From positions 1-64,000 of the forward strand of contig NZ_JAODNM010000008.1 in the NCBI RefSeq assembly GCF_025464955.1: a DNA stretch of 64,000 nucleotides, in the 5' to 3' direction. The notes under the pieces are model-generated. The model saw only the letters and a program-made list of their open reading frames with translations. It searched no databases and was not told the origin of the DNA. This document shows, in pieces, positions 18,196 through 26,390 of the stretch (its first letter is position 1; each line of letters starts with the position of its first letter). This DNA is from Amycolatopsis sp. Lineage in GTDB: Bacteria; Actinomycetota; Actinomycetes; Mycobacteriales; Pseudonocardiaceae. A program made the translations under genes and the position numbers.

Positions 18196-18213
18196 ATTGA
18201 TGATGTGTCAACA
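18196..18213 (+). promoter_or_regulatory. Palindromic operator and -35 region of the MarR gene
   Basis: ATTGATGATGTGTCAACA shares 16 of 17 core bases with the site at 721-739. TTGATG within it, followed after about 17 bases by ATAGAG, could serve as the promoter, so the operator would overlap it and allow autorepression. Confidence 0.5.
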
Positions 18214-18232
18214 AATTGGATAGAGTTCTCCG

Positions 18233-18688
18233 ATGGTGGAACCACGGTCGCTCGATGAGCGCGAAGCCTGCGTTTGGCAGGGATACCTGGCGACCCAGCG
18301 GGAGCTGCTGAGCGCGCTTGAACACCAGATCGTCCGTGAGTCCGGCCTGTCCGGCGCCGAGTACGCGGTGCTCGTTCCGCTGTCCGAAGTCGCGGACGGC
18401 GTGGTGCGAGCACGGGAGCTCGGCACGGGTCTCGGCTGGGACCGCAGCCGGCTCGCGCACCAGGTCCGCCGCATGGAAAAGCGAGGCCTGGTGACCCGTG
18501 AAGAATGCGAGGCCGACGGCCGTGGATCGATGGTCCGGCTGACCGACGCCGGCCGCTCCGCGATCGAAACCGCCGCCCCTTCCCATGTCGAACACGTCCG
18601 CCGCTACTTCTTCGACCAGCTGTCGGACGCCGACATGGACGTGCTGAGCGCGGTGTTCGACCGCGTGCGAGGCGGGCTCGTCGAGTAG
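18233..18688 (+). CDS. MarR family transcriptional regulator
   Basis: A 151-residue winged-helix regulator. The DNA-binding region is LSEVADGVVRARELGTGLGWDRSRLAHQVRRMEKRGLVTREECEADGRGSMVRLTDAGR, the standard MarR recognition helix plus wing. MarR dimers bind 16-20-base palindromes and usually respond to small aromatic ligands. The palindrome at 18196 lies about 20 bases upstream, indicating autoregulation, and the same sequence occurs before the Ddn-like gene at 650. Downstream lies a DUF1772 gene. Confidence 0.9.
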   Translation: MVEPRSLDEREACVWQGYLATQRELLSALEHQIVRESGLSGAEYAVLVPLSEVADGVVRARELGTGLGWDRSRLAHQVRRMEKRGLVTREECEADGRGSMVRLTDAGRSAIETAAPSHVEHVRRYFFDQLSDADMDVLSAVFDRVRGGLVE

Positions 18689-18706
18689 GCCGGTGCTTGC
18701 GTTATT

Positions 18707-18734
18707 TTTGCAGTAGCAGTAAAGTTCCTGCAAA
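18707..18734. promoter_or_regulatory. Inverted repeat TTTGCAG-N14-CTGCAAA before the DUF1772 gene
   Basis: Perfect 7-base arms in an AT-rich stretch between the MarR stop and the DUF1772 start. It is a candidate operator for the TetR regulator encoded convergently at 19258-19968, or part of a weak terminator. Confidence 0.35.
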
Positions 18735-18770
18735 CGTAAAAATGAGCGAGCGGCAGGAAGGGTATCGGAA

Positions 18771-19238
18771 ATGGGTGCCCACGTGCTGCAGTGCATCGGC
18801 CTGTTCCTCGCTGGGATCCTGGCGGGCGAGGAGCTCATCGTCCGGTACGGCCTCGAGCCCGCACTGTCCAAACTGGAGGATCGCCCGCACTTACAGGCCC
18901 GGCAGGCGGTGGTCCGCAGCCTCCGGGTGGTGGTGCCGATCATCATGGTCCCGACCGTGCTCGCCGGGATCGCCGTGCTCGTTTTCAGCGGCACCGGAAC
19001 CGGCTTCGGTCTCCGGCTGGCCACCGTGGTCGCGCTGGTGGCGTTCGTCCTGTTGTCCTTTCTGGGTACCGTTCCGATCAACATCCAGGTGAACGACTGG
19101 AACGTCGACTCGCCGCCCGCCGACTGGAAGGCCGTCATCCGTCGCTGGGAGCGGATCGACGTGTTCCGCTCGTCCGCGGCGGTGCTGGCCTTCGCCTTCG
19201 CGGTGATCGCCTTCGGGCTGCAGCTGTCCGTGAACTAG
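18771..19238 (+). CDS. DUF1772 (anthrone oxygenase-like) membrane protein
   Basis: A 155-residue integral membrane protein with four predicted helices (residues about 3-22, 50-72, 80-102 and 133-152). The conserved region VPINIQVNDWN followed by W..R......R and a last helix matches the DUF1772/anthrone-oxygenase-like family, which includes enzymes hydroxylating or oxidising polyketide anthrones but is mostly uncharacterised. CAGGAAGGG is the ribosome-binding site. It faces a TetR gene tail to tail; function is not certain. Confidence 0.75.
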   Translation: MGAHVLQCIGLFLAGILAGEELIVRYGLEPALSKLEDRPHLQARQAVVRSLRVVVPIIMVPTVLAGIAVLVFSGTGTGFGLRLATVVALVAFVLLSFLGTVPINIQVNDWNVDSPPADWKAVIRRWERIDVFRSSAAVLAFAFAVIAFGLQLSVN

Positions 19239-19257
19239 CTGACATTGGCAGGGACGA

Positions 19258-19968
19258 CTACGCCGGCACGTCCGCGAACCCCGCCAACCCGGTCTTCAGG
19301 AGTTCCGCGGCGCGGTGGACGTCGGCCGTGACGGCGTCCTGGATCTGCTCGGGCGTGCTGACGTCGTCCAGGTGAATGCCCATGGCGCGGAACTGGACCT
19401 TCCAGAGGCCGAGGAGCGCGGTGGCCGCGATCTGCGGCTCCGGGTCGGCCGGGCTCATCCCGGCCCGGTCAGCCAGTACCCCGGTCGCCAGTGCGATGAG
19501 CTGGTCGTTCATCTCGCTCTGGTAAGCCCGAAGTGATGGGGTGGCGTAGATCAGCCCGCTGAACTTCCGCGCACTGGCCCGAGTCCGAGCCTGGTCCTCC
19601 TGGGCGCCCAACCAGGAGGCCCAGGCGCCCAGTTCATCGGCCAGAATCCCCAGTACCGCGTCGAGTGGGGTGCGGGCGGGGTCGGCGAGATCGGTCCGCA
19701 GCGCGTCCATCGCGGCTTCCGAAATGTCCAGGATCAGGGCTTCCTTGGTGGGGAAGTAGTTGAAGACCGTCTTCTCCGAGACGTCGCAGGCCTCGGCGAT
19801 CTCGGACACGCGGACGGCGTCGAAACCCCGGTCCAGGAACATCTCAGTGGCGGTGTCGGTCAGTTGCTGGCGCATCTCCCGCTTCTTGCGCTCGCGGCGC
19901 CCTTCGCTCACGGGAACGCCGTCCCGCCGGGTGCGTAACGCTGACCAGTCCACTGTCCGCCCGTTCAT
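19258..19968 (-). CDS. TetR/AcrR family transcriptional regulator
   Basis: A 236-residue regulator. The N-terminal helix-turn-helix is DTATEMFLDRGFDAVRVSEIAEACDVSEKTVFNYFPTKEAL, the characteristic TetR signature, preceded by a basic stretch (RRERKKREMR). The C-terminal helical domain is ligand binding. The ATG at 19968 lacks a strong ribosome-binding site; an in-frame GTG about 18 codons later is possible. It converges with DUF1772, a likely target by proximity. Confidence 0.88.
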   Translation of the reverse strand: MNGRTVDWSALRTRRDGVPVSEGRRERKKREMRQQLTDTATEMFLDRGFDAVRVSEIAEACDVSEKTVFNYFPTKEALILDISEAAMDALRTDLADPARTPLDAVLGILADELGAWASWLGAQEDQARTRASARKFSGLIYATPSLRAYQSEMNDQLIALATGVLADRAGMSPADPEPQIAATALLGLWKVQFRAMGIHLDDVSTPEQIQDAVTADVHRAAELLKTGLAGFADVPA

Positions 19969-20151
19969 GTCCCGAGGATAGTCCAGTGCCCGGATAGTTA
20001 GCGTGACCGTAAACTTTTACTTGCTGCGGACCGAAAACAAGCGCGCGGTCTACGCGGTCGGTTCCGGTCACCGGCACTTCACAGCTCGCGCCGCACGCAG
20101 AGACAACACCTGCCGGATCGATGTTTTCGCCCCTCGGCGAGACTACGGGTC

Positions 20152-20913
20152 GTGATCATGGGACCGGGTGTGTTGCTGCTTCTCGTGCTGGCCGGAGTGG
20201 GGGCCGGGCTGACCGGTTCCGTGGCCGGGCTGGCGTCGCTGGTTTCCTACCCGGCCCTGCTGGCGGCCGGACTTCCCCCGCTGGCCGCGAATATGACCAA
20301 CACGGTCGCCATGATGGGGACCACGGTCGGCGCCGCGGCGGGCTCGCGGCCGGAGCTGTCCGGGCAGCGCGGCCGGCTCCTCCGGTTGAGCGTGATCACG
20401 ATGATCGGTGGTGCTGTCGGCGGAGTCCTTCTGCTGGTGACGCCACCGGGCGCGTTCACCGCTGTGGTGCCGTGGCTTATCGCCGGCGCTTCGATCCTGC
20501 TGATGGTGGGCCAGCGATTGCGGGCGGCGGGCGAGCGCGGCGACGCTGCCGGGCTGAGCCCCGCCGCCGGCCTCGCCGCGTTCGGGGTCGCGATCTATGG
20601 CGGGTACTTCGGCGCGGCGGCCGGGGTGCTGATGCTGGCGCTGCTGTCCACGGTGTGGACGCAGTCGCTGGCCAGGACCAACGCGGCGAAGAACATCGCC
20701 ACCGGCGTCGCGAACCTCGTGGCGGCGATCGTGTTCGCCTGCACCGGCAAGGTCTACTGGCCGGCCGCGGTGGCACTCTGCGCCGGGTCGATCCTCGGCT
20801 CGTGGGTCGGCCCGCTGATCGTCCGGCGGCTGCCTGCGGGTCCGCTGCGCATCGTAATCGGGATCGCGGGTCTCGGCCTCGCCGTAGTCCTCGGGTGGAA
20901 AGCCTTCAGCTGA
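20152..20913 (+). CDS. TauE/SafE (TSUP) family membrane permease
   Basis: A 253-residue polytopic protein with seven to eight helices in two halves, each with the family motif: AGLTGSVAGLASLVSYPALLAAGLPPLAANMTN and, in the second half, GVAIYGGYFGAAAGVLMLALL with RTNAAKN. TSUP proteins export sulfite, sulfonates or other small organic acids. GTG at 20152 or ATG at 20158 are both possible. It stands alone upstream of bL36; an 18-base inverted repeat (20915-20932) follows its stop. Confidence 0.87.
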   Translation: MIMGPGVLLLLVLAGVGAGLTGSVAGLASLVSYPALLAAGLPPLAANMTNTVAMMGTTVGAAAGSRPELSGQRGRLLRLSVITMIGGAVGGVLLLVTPPGAFTAVVPWLIAGASILLMVGQRLRAAGERGDAAGLSPAAGLAAFGVAIYGGYFGAAAGVLMLALLSTVWTQSLARTNAAKNIATGVANLVAAIVFACTGKVYWPAAVALCAGSILGSWVGPLIVRRLPAGPLRIVIGIAGLGLAVVLGWKAFS

Positions 20914-20914
20914 T

Positions 20915-20932
20915 CGTATAACGATCTATACG
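20915..20932. promoter_or_regulatory. Inverted repeat CGTATA-N6-TATACG upstream of the bL36 gene
   Basis: Perfect 6-base arms about 100 bases before the bL36 start. It does not match the actinobacterial Zur box pattern that normally controls cysteine-free ribosomal proteins, so its binder is unknown. Confidence 0.35.
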
Positions 20933-21030
20933 GCTCGGCCGGGATGAAATCGGCGAGGTGGGTTGTTATCTCCAGCGGAGGCGCTCACTGGGAGGAACGT
21001 GAGAGGCCTCGACTGCGAGGAGGTTTCGGG

Positions 21031-21153
21031 ATGAAGGTTCGTACGTCGGTTCGTTCACTGAAGAACAAGCAGGGTGCCCAGGTGGTGCGCCGCCACGGCG
21101 CCGTGTTCGTGATCAACAAGCGCGACCCCAGGTTCAAGGCTCGCCAGGGCTGA
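21031..21153 (+). CDS. rpmJ: Ribosomal protein bL36, cysteine-free paralogue
   Basis: A 40-residue protein with the bL36 frame ([28 protein letters not shown]). The zinc-ribbon cysteines of ordinary bL36 are absent, so it is the C-minus type that can replace the zinc form when zinc is scarce. A strong GAGGAGG site precedes the ATG. A U-tailed hairpin terminator follows at 21179-21211. Such paralogues are often Zur regulated, but no clear Zur box was found upstream. Confidence 0.93.
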   Translation: MKVRTSVRSLKNKQGAQVVRRHGAVFVINKRDPRFKARQG

Positions 21154-21178
21154 GCCGCCTGGCGCGGATAGTGACCAA

Positions 21179-21211
21179 AAAACGCTCGGCCGGTTCCCGG
21201 TCGGGCGTTTT
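21179..21211 (+). terminator. Rho-independent terminator of rpmJ
   Basis: AAAACGCTCGGCCG pairs with CGGTCGGGCGTTTT (14 pairs with two G-U), followed by a T-rich tail. Confidence 0.85.
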
Positions 21212-21344
21212 CCTTGTTTTTCGGGGCAACGTCGGCGTTTTTCAGGAGCGGCAAGATCGTCCGGAGTATGCCGAAAAGTCCGGTAAGGCGAGTTTTGTAA
21301 CGTCGGGAATCGAGGAAGTGCTCGCGAAGAAGCCCTCGGATTGA

Positions 21345-21362
21345 TTAGCATAGGTCAGCTAA
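21345..21362. promoter_or_regulatory. TTAGC-N8-GCTAA inverted repeat before the MFS fusion gene
   Basis: An 18-base element about 40 bases upstream of the GTG at 21398, in an AT-rich promoter-like stretch. It resembles an IdeR/DtxR box only partly. A candidate operator, probably for the co-located MarR regulator or an iron regulator. Confidence 0.3.
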
Positions 21363-21397
21363 GTTTTCTTGTGGGTGAAGGTGGCTGGAGGGATCAA

Positions 21398-24004
21398 GTG
21401 ACGCGGTCTGTGGGCCAGTCGGACATGGCGGGAAGCGGGAACCGAAACGAGCTGAAGCCCGCCAAACGGCACGACCGTACGTGGTCGATCGACGAGCTCG
21501 GTCCGAAGTACAAGTGGATCGCCCTGTCGAACACCACCTTGGGCATGCTCATGGCGACCATCAACTCGTCGATCGTGCTCATCGCGCTGCCGGACATCTT
21601 CCGCGGCATCAAGATCGACCCGCTCGCGCCGGGGAACACCAGCTACCTGCTGTGGATGATCATGGGCTTCCTGGTCGTCACCGCGGTGCTGGTGGTCGGC
21701 TTCGGCCGGCTCGGGGACATGTTCGGGCGCGTGCGGATGTACCAACTCGGGTTCGCGATCTTCTCGATCTCGTCGGTGTTGCTCGCGGTCACCTGGATGT
21801 CCGGCTCGACCGCTGCCCTGTGGCTCATCGGCTGGCGAGTCGTGCAGGGCGTCGGCGGCGCGTTCCTGATGGCCAACTCTTCGGCGATCCTCACCGACGC
21901 TTTCCCGGTCCACCAGCGCGGAATGGCGCTGGGCATCAACGGTGTCGCCGCGATCGCCGGTTCGTTCCTCGGCCTGGTGATCGGCGGGCTCCTTGGTCCG
22001 GTCAACTGGCACCTGGTGTTCCTGGTTTCGGTGCCGTTCGGTGTGTTCGGCACGATCTGGGCCTACCTCAAACTGCACGACACCAGCGAGCGCGTGCACG
22101 CGAAGATGGACTGGTGGGGCAACATCACCTTCGCTGTCGGCCTGATCGCGGTGCTGGTCGGCATCACCTACGGCATCCAGCCCTACGGCGGGCACGTGAT
22201 GGGCTGGACGAGCCCGCTGGTGCTCAGCTGCATCATCGGCGGCGTCGCGGTGCTGCTGGCCTTCTGCGTGATCGAGACCAAGGTCGCCAACCCGCTGTTC
22301 AACCTCGCGCTGTTCAAGATCCGCGCCTTCAGCTTCGGCAACCTCGCGAACCTGCTCGCTTCGCTCGGCCGGGGTGGCCTCCAGTTCGTGCTGATCATCT
22401 GGTTGCAGGGCATTTGGCTGCCGCAGCACGGCTACAGCTTCGAGCAGACGCCGCTGTGGGCCGGGATCTACATGCTGCCGTTGACGGTCGGCTTCCTGCT
22501 TTCGGCGCCGGTTTCCGGGGTGCTGTCCGACCGGATGGGCGCGCGGTGGTTCACCAGCGGCGGGATGTTCGTCGCCGCGATCAGCTTCGTGCTGCTGGAA
22601 GTCCTGCCGGTCGACTTCAACTACTGGGCGTTCGCCGGGCTGCTGTTCCTCAACGGGCTCGGGATGGGCCTGTTCTCTTCGCCGAACCGCGCCGAGATCA
22701 TGAACAGCCTTCCGGCCAACGCCCGCGGTGCGGGCGCGGGCATGACGGCGACCTTCCAGAACTCCGCCATGGTGCTGTCCATCGGCTTCTTCTTCAGCCT
22801 GATGATCGCCGGGCTTTCCCAGCACCTGCCCACTGTCTTGCACGACGGACTGCTGGCACACGGGGTCCCGGCGGTGGACGCGAACCGGATCGCCGCGCTG
22901 CCCCCGGTGGGTGTCCTGTTCGCCGCGTTCCTCGGCTACAACCCGATCCAGCAGCTGCTCGGCGGCGTCCTCGACAAGCTGCCGCCGGATCAGGCGTCGT
23001 TCCTCACCGGCCGCGGGTTTTTCCCGCAGCTGATTTCCGGGCCGTTCTCCGACGGACTGACCGCCGCGTTCTGGTTCGCGGTGATCGCGTCACTCGTCGC
23101 TGTGGTGGCATCGTGGCTGTGCGTCTCGCGTAAGCAGCCCGAAGTCGGCTTCTCACGCGAACCGGTCGGCGCGGCCAGGGACCACGACAACGGGCACCTC
23201 CGGTATTCCCCGGCGAGCGAACCGGGCGGGCCGGGCACGATCATCGGCTACGTCCGCACTACCGGTGGCTTGGGCGTGTCGCACGGCGTGGTCACGGTGA
23301 CCCGCGGCGACGGCCGCCAGGTCGAACGGTCCAGGGTGGGCTCGGACGGCGCCTACGCTCTCGACGGGCTCGGGCATGGCGTCTACACCATGATCGTGGC
23401 GGCTTCCGGGTTCCAGCCCGAAGCGGCCGCGGTGACGATGAACGGCACCGGCCTGATCCGCGACTTCGTCCTCAGCGGCAACGGGGTCGTGTCGGGCCTT
23501 CTGAGAGCGTCGGCGGACGGACCCGGGGTCGCGGGCGCCGCGGTGCTCGCCACGGACAGTGCCGGCCAGGTCGTCGGCAGGTCCGACACCGGGCAAGATG
23601 GCCGGTTCAGCGTCGTCGGCCTGCCCTTCGGCCAGGTCACGATCACCGCGCAGGTGGCGGGGCACCGGCCGCTCGCGGCCACCGCGGTGGTCACCGAGCA
23701 GGAAGCGGCCATCGTCGATCTCGTGCTGCACGCCGCCGGCCTGGTGCGGGGCACCGTTTCCGGCCCGGACGGCCGGATCCTGCCGAACGCGATCGTGACG
23801 GTCAGCGGCCGGGACGGGACCGTGGTCGCCACCACGACGTCCGACACGAACGGGGGATACGAGGTGCGCGATCTCGAACCCGGCGAGTACACCGTGGTGA
23901 CGAGTCTGTTCGAACCGGCCGTGGTCCAGGTGGACCTGGCCGGTGAAGGGCAGCTCGACGTCGATGTCCACCTCGGTCGGGCCCGTACCGGGGTCGGGGA
24001 CTAG
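21398..24004 (+). CDS. MFS drug transporter with three C-terminal beta-sandwich repeats
   Basis: An 868-residue fusion. Residues about 40-575 are a 14-helix DHA2 drug:H+ antiporter, with the loop GFGRLGDMFGRVRMY (motif A) and QGVGGAFLMANSSAI (motif C region). After a polar linker, residues about 612-868 are three carboxypeptidase-regulatory-like (transthyretin-type) beta-sandwich repeats, each with the signature SDGAYAL/DGRFSV/NGGYEV followed by GxYT-like strands. With 14 helices both termini should be cytoplasmic, so the repeats lie inside the cell, which is unusual. GGAGGG precedes the GTG. A MarR regulator and a free protein of three similar repeats follow in the same direction. Confidence 0.88.
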   Translation: MTRSVGQSDMAGSGNRNELKPAKRHDRTWSIDELGPKYKWIALSNTTLGMLMATINSSIVLIALPDIFRGIKIDPLAPGNTSYLLWMIMGFLVVTAVLVVGFGRLGDMFGRVRMYQLGFAIFSISSVLLAVTWMSGSTAALWLIGWRVVQGVGGAFLMANSSAILTDAFPVHQRGMALGINGVAAIAGSFLGLVIGGLLGPVNWHLVFLVSVPFGVFGTIWAYLKLHDTSERVHAKMDWWGNITFAVGLIAVLVGITYGIQPYGGHVMGWTSPLVLSCIIGGVAVLLAFCVIETKVANPLFNLALFKIRAFSFGNLANLLASLGRGGLQFVLIIWLQGIWLPQHGYSFEQTPLWAGIYMLPLTVGFLLSAPVSGVLSDRMGARWFTSGGMFVAAISFVLLEVLPVDFNYWAFAGLLFLNGLGMGLFSSPNRAEIMNSLPANARGAGAGMTATFQNSAMVLSIGFFFSLMIAGLSQHLPTVLHDGLLAHGVPAVDANRIAALPPVGVLFAAFLGYNPIQQLLGGVLDKLPPDQASFLTGRGFFPQLISGPFSDGLTAAFWFAVIASLVAVVASWLCVSRKQPEVGFSREPVGAARDHDNGHLRYSPASEPGGPGTIIGYVRTTGGLGVSHGVVTVTRGDGRQVERSRVGSDGAYALDGLGHGVYTMIVAASGFQPEAAAVTMNGTGLIRDFVLSGNGVVSGLLRASADGPGVAGAAVLATDSAGQVVGRSDTGQDGRFSVVGLPFGQVTITAQVAGHRPLAATAVVTEQEAAIVDLVLHAAGLVRGTVSGPDGRILPNAIVTVSGRDGTVVATTTSDTNGGYEVRDLEPGEYTVVTSLFEPAVVQVDLAGEGQLDVDVHLGRARTGVGD

Positions 24005-24036
24005 TTCATCGTGCCGGGATGGAAGGCTGACCGCCC

Positions 24037-24507
24037 ATGACGACCGTGCATCCGACAGAGCTGTCGGAGGAAGTCGGGGTGCCGCTCTACCGGGCGCTGG
24101 TCCGCCTGTCCCGCCGCTTGCGCAGCACCACCCCGGCCGGCGAGCTGACGTTGACGAAGCTCTCAACGTTGGCGGTGGTCCAGTCCAGCGGGTCGAGCCG
24201 GGTCACCGACCTTGCCTCGAAGCTCGGGATCGCGGCAGCGACGACGTCCCGCATGATCGACAGTCTGGGCGAGCTCGGTCTGGTCGAACGGACGCCGGAT
24301 CCGGACGACCAGCGCGCGACCCGGGTGACCATCACCGCGTCCGGCGAGGCCGCGCTGGAGCGGCTGCACGAGTCCGGTACCGCCTACCTGGACATCCGCC
24401 TCGCCGAGCTTGGCGAGGCGGAGCTCAAGGCGCTCGTCGCCGCGTTGCCCGCGCTGGAACAGCTTGCCGTGAACGAAATCCCAGGCCCTGCCCAGCCACA
24501 TCCTTGA
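24037..24507 (+). CDS. MarR family transcriptional regulator
   Basis: A 156-residue MarR protein with the winged helix TKLSTLAVVQSSGSSRVTDLASKLGIAAATTSRMIDSLGELGLVERTPDPDDQRATRVTIT. It starts 33 bases after the MFS fusion gene, so it is probably its local regulator, a common pairing for drug exporters. The next gene begins 31 bases downstream. Confidence 0.9.
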   Translation: MTTVHPTELSEEVGVPLYRALVRLSRRLRSTTPAGELTLTKLSTLAVVQSSGSSRVTDLASKLGIAAATTSRMIDSLGELGLVERTPDPDDQRATRVTITASGEAALERLHESGTAYLDIRLAELGEAELKALVAALPALEQLAVNEIPGPAQPHP

Positions 24508-24537
24508 GCCAGCCACATCCCTGAGGGAGCGTCGACG

Positions 24538-25326
24538 ATGTCCAGCGAGATACAGCGAATTCCCGACCAGGCGCGGACGGGTGTGCCGATCGGCGGCCAG
24601 GTCCGCGACGGCGGCGGCCGCGCGGTCGCCGGTGCCGTGCTGACCCTGATCGACGGGGCCGGCCGCCAGGTCGGCCGCGCGCGGACCGAGCACGACGGAA
24701 ACTACGAGCTGATGGCACCGGGCGCGGGAGCCTACGTCCTCATCGGTTCCGCGCCGGCCCACCAGCCCCAGGCCAGCACCGCCACGATCGGCCGACGCCC
24801 GCTGCGGCTCGACGTCGTCCTGACCGGCGCGAGCACCTTGCGCGGGCGGGTCGATTCCGCGGGCGGCGCTCCGCTCGGCGGCGCCGTGCTGACGCTCGCC
24901 GATTCCCGGGGCGAGGTGGTCGAGTCGGTCGTCAGCGGTGAGCTCGGTGACTATGCCTTCGCCTCAGTGGTCGCCGGGACGTACACGCTGGCCGTGAGCG
25001 CGGCTTCACACCGGCCGTCGGCGTTCTCGGTCGTCGCTGCCGACGGGCAGGACACCCGATTCGACGCCACGCTCGCCATCAGCTCCTCGATCGCCGGTCA
25101 CATCCGGCTCGACACCCCCGTGACGGGCATCGACGTCAAGGTCACCCTCGTCGACAGCGGCGGGAACGTGGTGCGGGTGACGAATGCGGCCGAGGACGGC
25201 CAGTACGAGTTCCACGATCTCGAGCCCGGTTCCTACACGGTCATGGCCACCAGCTACGCCCCCGTGGTGGGGAACCTGACGGTCTCCGGCGGCGAACAGG
25301 TCACGCACGACGTCAGGCTCGGCTGA
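24538..25326 (+). CDS. Cytoplasmic protein of three carboxypeptidase-regulatory-like repeats
   Basis: A 262-residue protein built of three tandem transthyretin-like beta-sandwich repeats (residues about 15-95, 98-180 and 182-262), each ending in a Y-x-L/Y-T-L/Y-T-V strand. There is no signal peptide or membrane helix. The repeats closely resemble the C-terminal tail of the MFS transporter two genes upstream, most strikingly the shared LEPG(E/S)YTV strand. It may be a partner or a decoy of that tail; function is unknown. Confidence 0.8.
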   Translation: MSSEIQRIPDQARTGVPIGGQVRDGGGRAVAGAVLTLIDGAGRQVGRARTEHDGNYELMAPGAGAYVLIGSAPAHQPQASTATIGRRPLRLDVVLTGASTLRGRVDSAGGAPLGGAVLTLADSRGEVVESVVSGELGDYAFASVVAGTYTLAVSAASHRPSAFSVVAADGQDTRFDATLAISSSIAGHIRLDTPVTGIDVKVTLVDSGGNVVRVTNAAEDGQYEFHDLEPGSYTVMATSYAPVVGNLTVSGGEQVTHDVRLG

Positions 25327-25374
25327 GCCCAGCCGGCGGCCGTTACACTGCTCCCTCTCTACTAGGGGGGCTTG

Positions 25375-26229
25375 ATGCACGACGACGTCGACGACAGACT
25401 GCGGGCGGTAACCGGGATGTCGAGCCTGGAAAAGCCGAGTTCGGCCCGGGTTTACGACTACTTCCTCGGTGGCGACCACAACTACGCGATCGATCGCGAG
25501 TTCGCCGAGCAGCAAGTGCTGCGGGTCCCGGAAATCGGCCTCGGCATGCGCTCGAACCGCGCGTTCATCGGCCGCGCCGTGCGGTACGCACTCGACGCCG
25601 GTATCCGGCAGTTTGTCGACATCGGGTCGGGCTTACCCAGTCAGGGACAGGCGCATGAGATCGCCGACCGTGAACGTCCCGAACTCAGCGCGCATGTCGT
25701 CTATGTCGACAACGAGCAGATCGCGCACGCCCACTCGGAGATTCTGCTCGACCAAAGCGCCGATCCGGAGCGGCACACCGCCGTGTTCGGCGACTACTTC
25801 GAGTTCGAAGACCTCTGGCCGGAGATCCTCGATACGGGCTTGATCGACATCGACGAGCCGGTCTGCCTGCTCGTCACCGCGATCCTGCACTTCATGCCGC
25901 CCGAGACCCGGCCCGAGCGCGCCATGGCGTTCTACCGGGAGCAGGTGGCCCCGGGCTCCGCCCTGGTGCTCTCGCATGGTTCGGTCGAGCCGGAGAACGT
26001 GCGCGCGCAACAGGTCGCGGCCAACTATGCCAAGACGACCAACCCCGCCTATCTTCGCCGGCCGGAGGAGTTCGAGGTGTTCTTCGGCGACTGGCGGCTG
26101 GTCGATCCGGGCGTGGTCTGGACCGTCGAATGGAACCAGGACGGGGCCGAAGAGCAGTGGTGGGAGGACAAGCCGTCCCGCGCCGGCTACGTCGCCGGTG
26201 TCGCCCTGAAGTCAGAACACCAGCCCTAG
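25375..26229 (+). CDS. SAM-dependent methyltransferase, SAV2177/DUF574 family
   Basis: A 284-residue protein with the family opening SARVYDYFLGGDHNYAIDREFA, the SAM-binding motif DIGSGLPSQGQAHEIA, VYVDNEQIAHAHS and the acidic YFEFEDL region. This family is greatly expanded in actinomycetes and its substrates are largely unknown. The ATG at 25375 follows a run of Gs serving as ribosome-binding site. Monocistronic. Confidence 0.9.
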   Translation: MHDDVDDRLRAVTGMSSLEKPSSARVYDYFLGGDHNYAIDREFAEQQVLRVPEIGLGMRSNRAFIGRAVRYALDAGIRQFVDIGSGLPSQGQAHEIADRERPELSAHVVYVDNEQIAHAHSEILLDQSADPERHTAVFGDYFEFEDLWPEILDTGLIDIDEPVCLLVTAILHFMPPETRPERAMAFYREQVAPGSALVLSHGSVEPENVRAQQVAANYAKTTNPAYLRRPEEFEVFFGDWRLVDPGVVWTVEWNQDGAEEQWWEDKPSRAGYVAGVALKSEHQP

Positions 26230-26289
26230 CCGTTCGGAGGCAGTCTGGTCGTGAAGGCTAGCTCGACTGCCTACGCTGCAAACTCGGGT

Positions 26290-26390
26290 GCCTAGCCAGC
26301 CAAGTCACGTAGCCGGCAAAGTCATGTCGTCGGCCGGCGAACTCACGTTCAGCCTTCGGCCGGCGAACTCACGTTCAGCCTTCGGCCGAG
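26290..26390. repeat. Degenerate tandem repeats, core GGCGAACTCACGTTCAGCC
   Basis: Two exact 26-base units start at 26336 and 26362. Weaker units (GGCAAAGTCATG, GCCAAGTCACGTAG) precede them. The unit aligns with GCGAGTCCCACATTCAGCG at 21-39, so it belongs to the same dispersed family. It lies in the convergent gap between the methyltransferase and the MFS gene and reaches the last codons of the latter. Confidence 0.65.

Noticed and set aside
21345..21362. IdeR/DtxR iron box before the MFS fusion gene
   Set aside because: TTAGC-N8-GCTAA lacks the central GGCTAACC-like core and is one base short; kept only as an unspecified palindrome.
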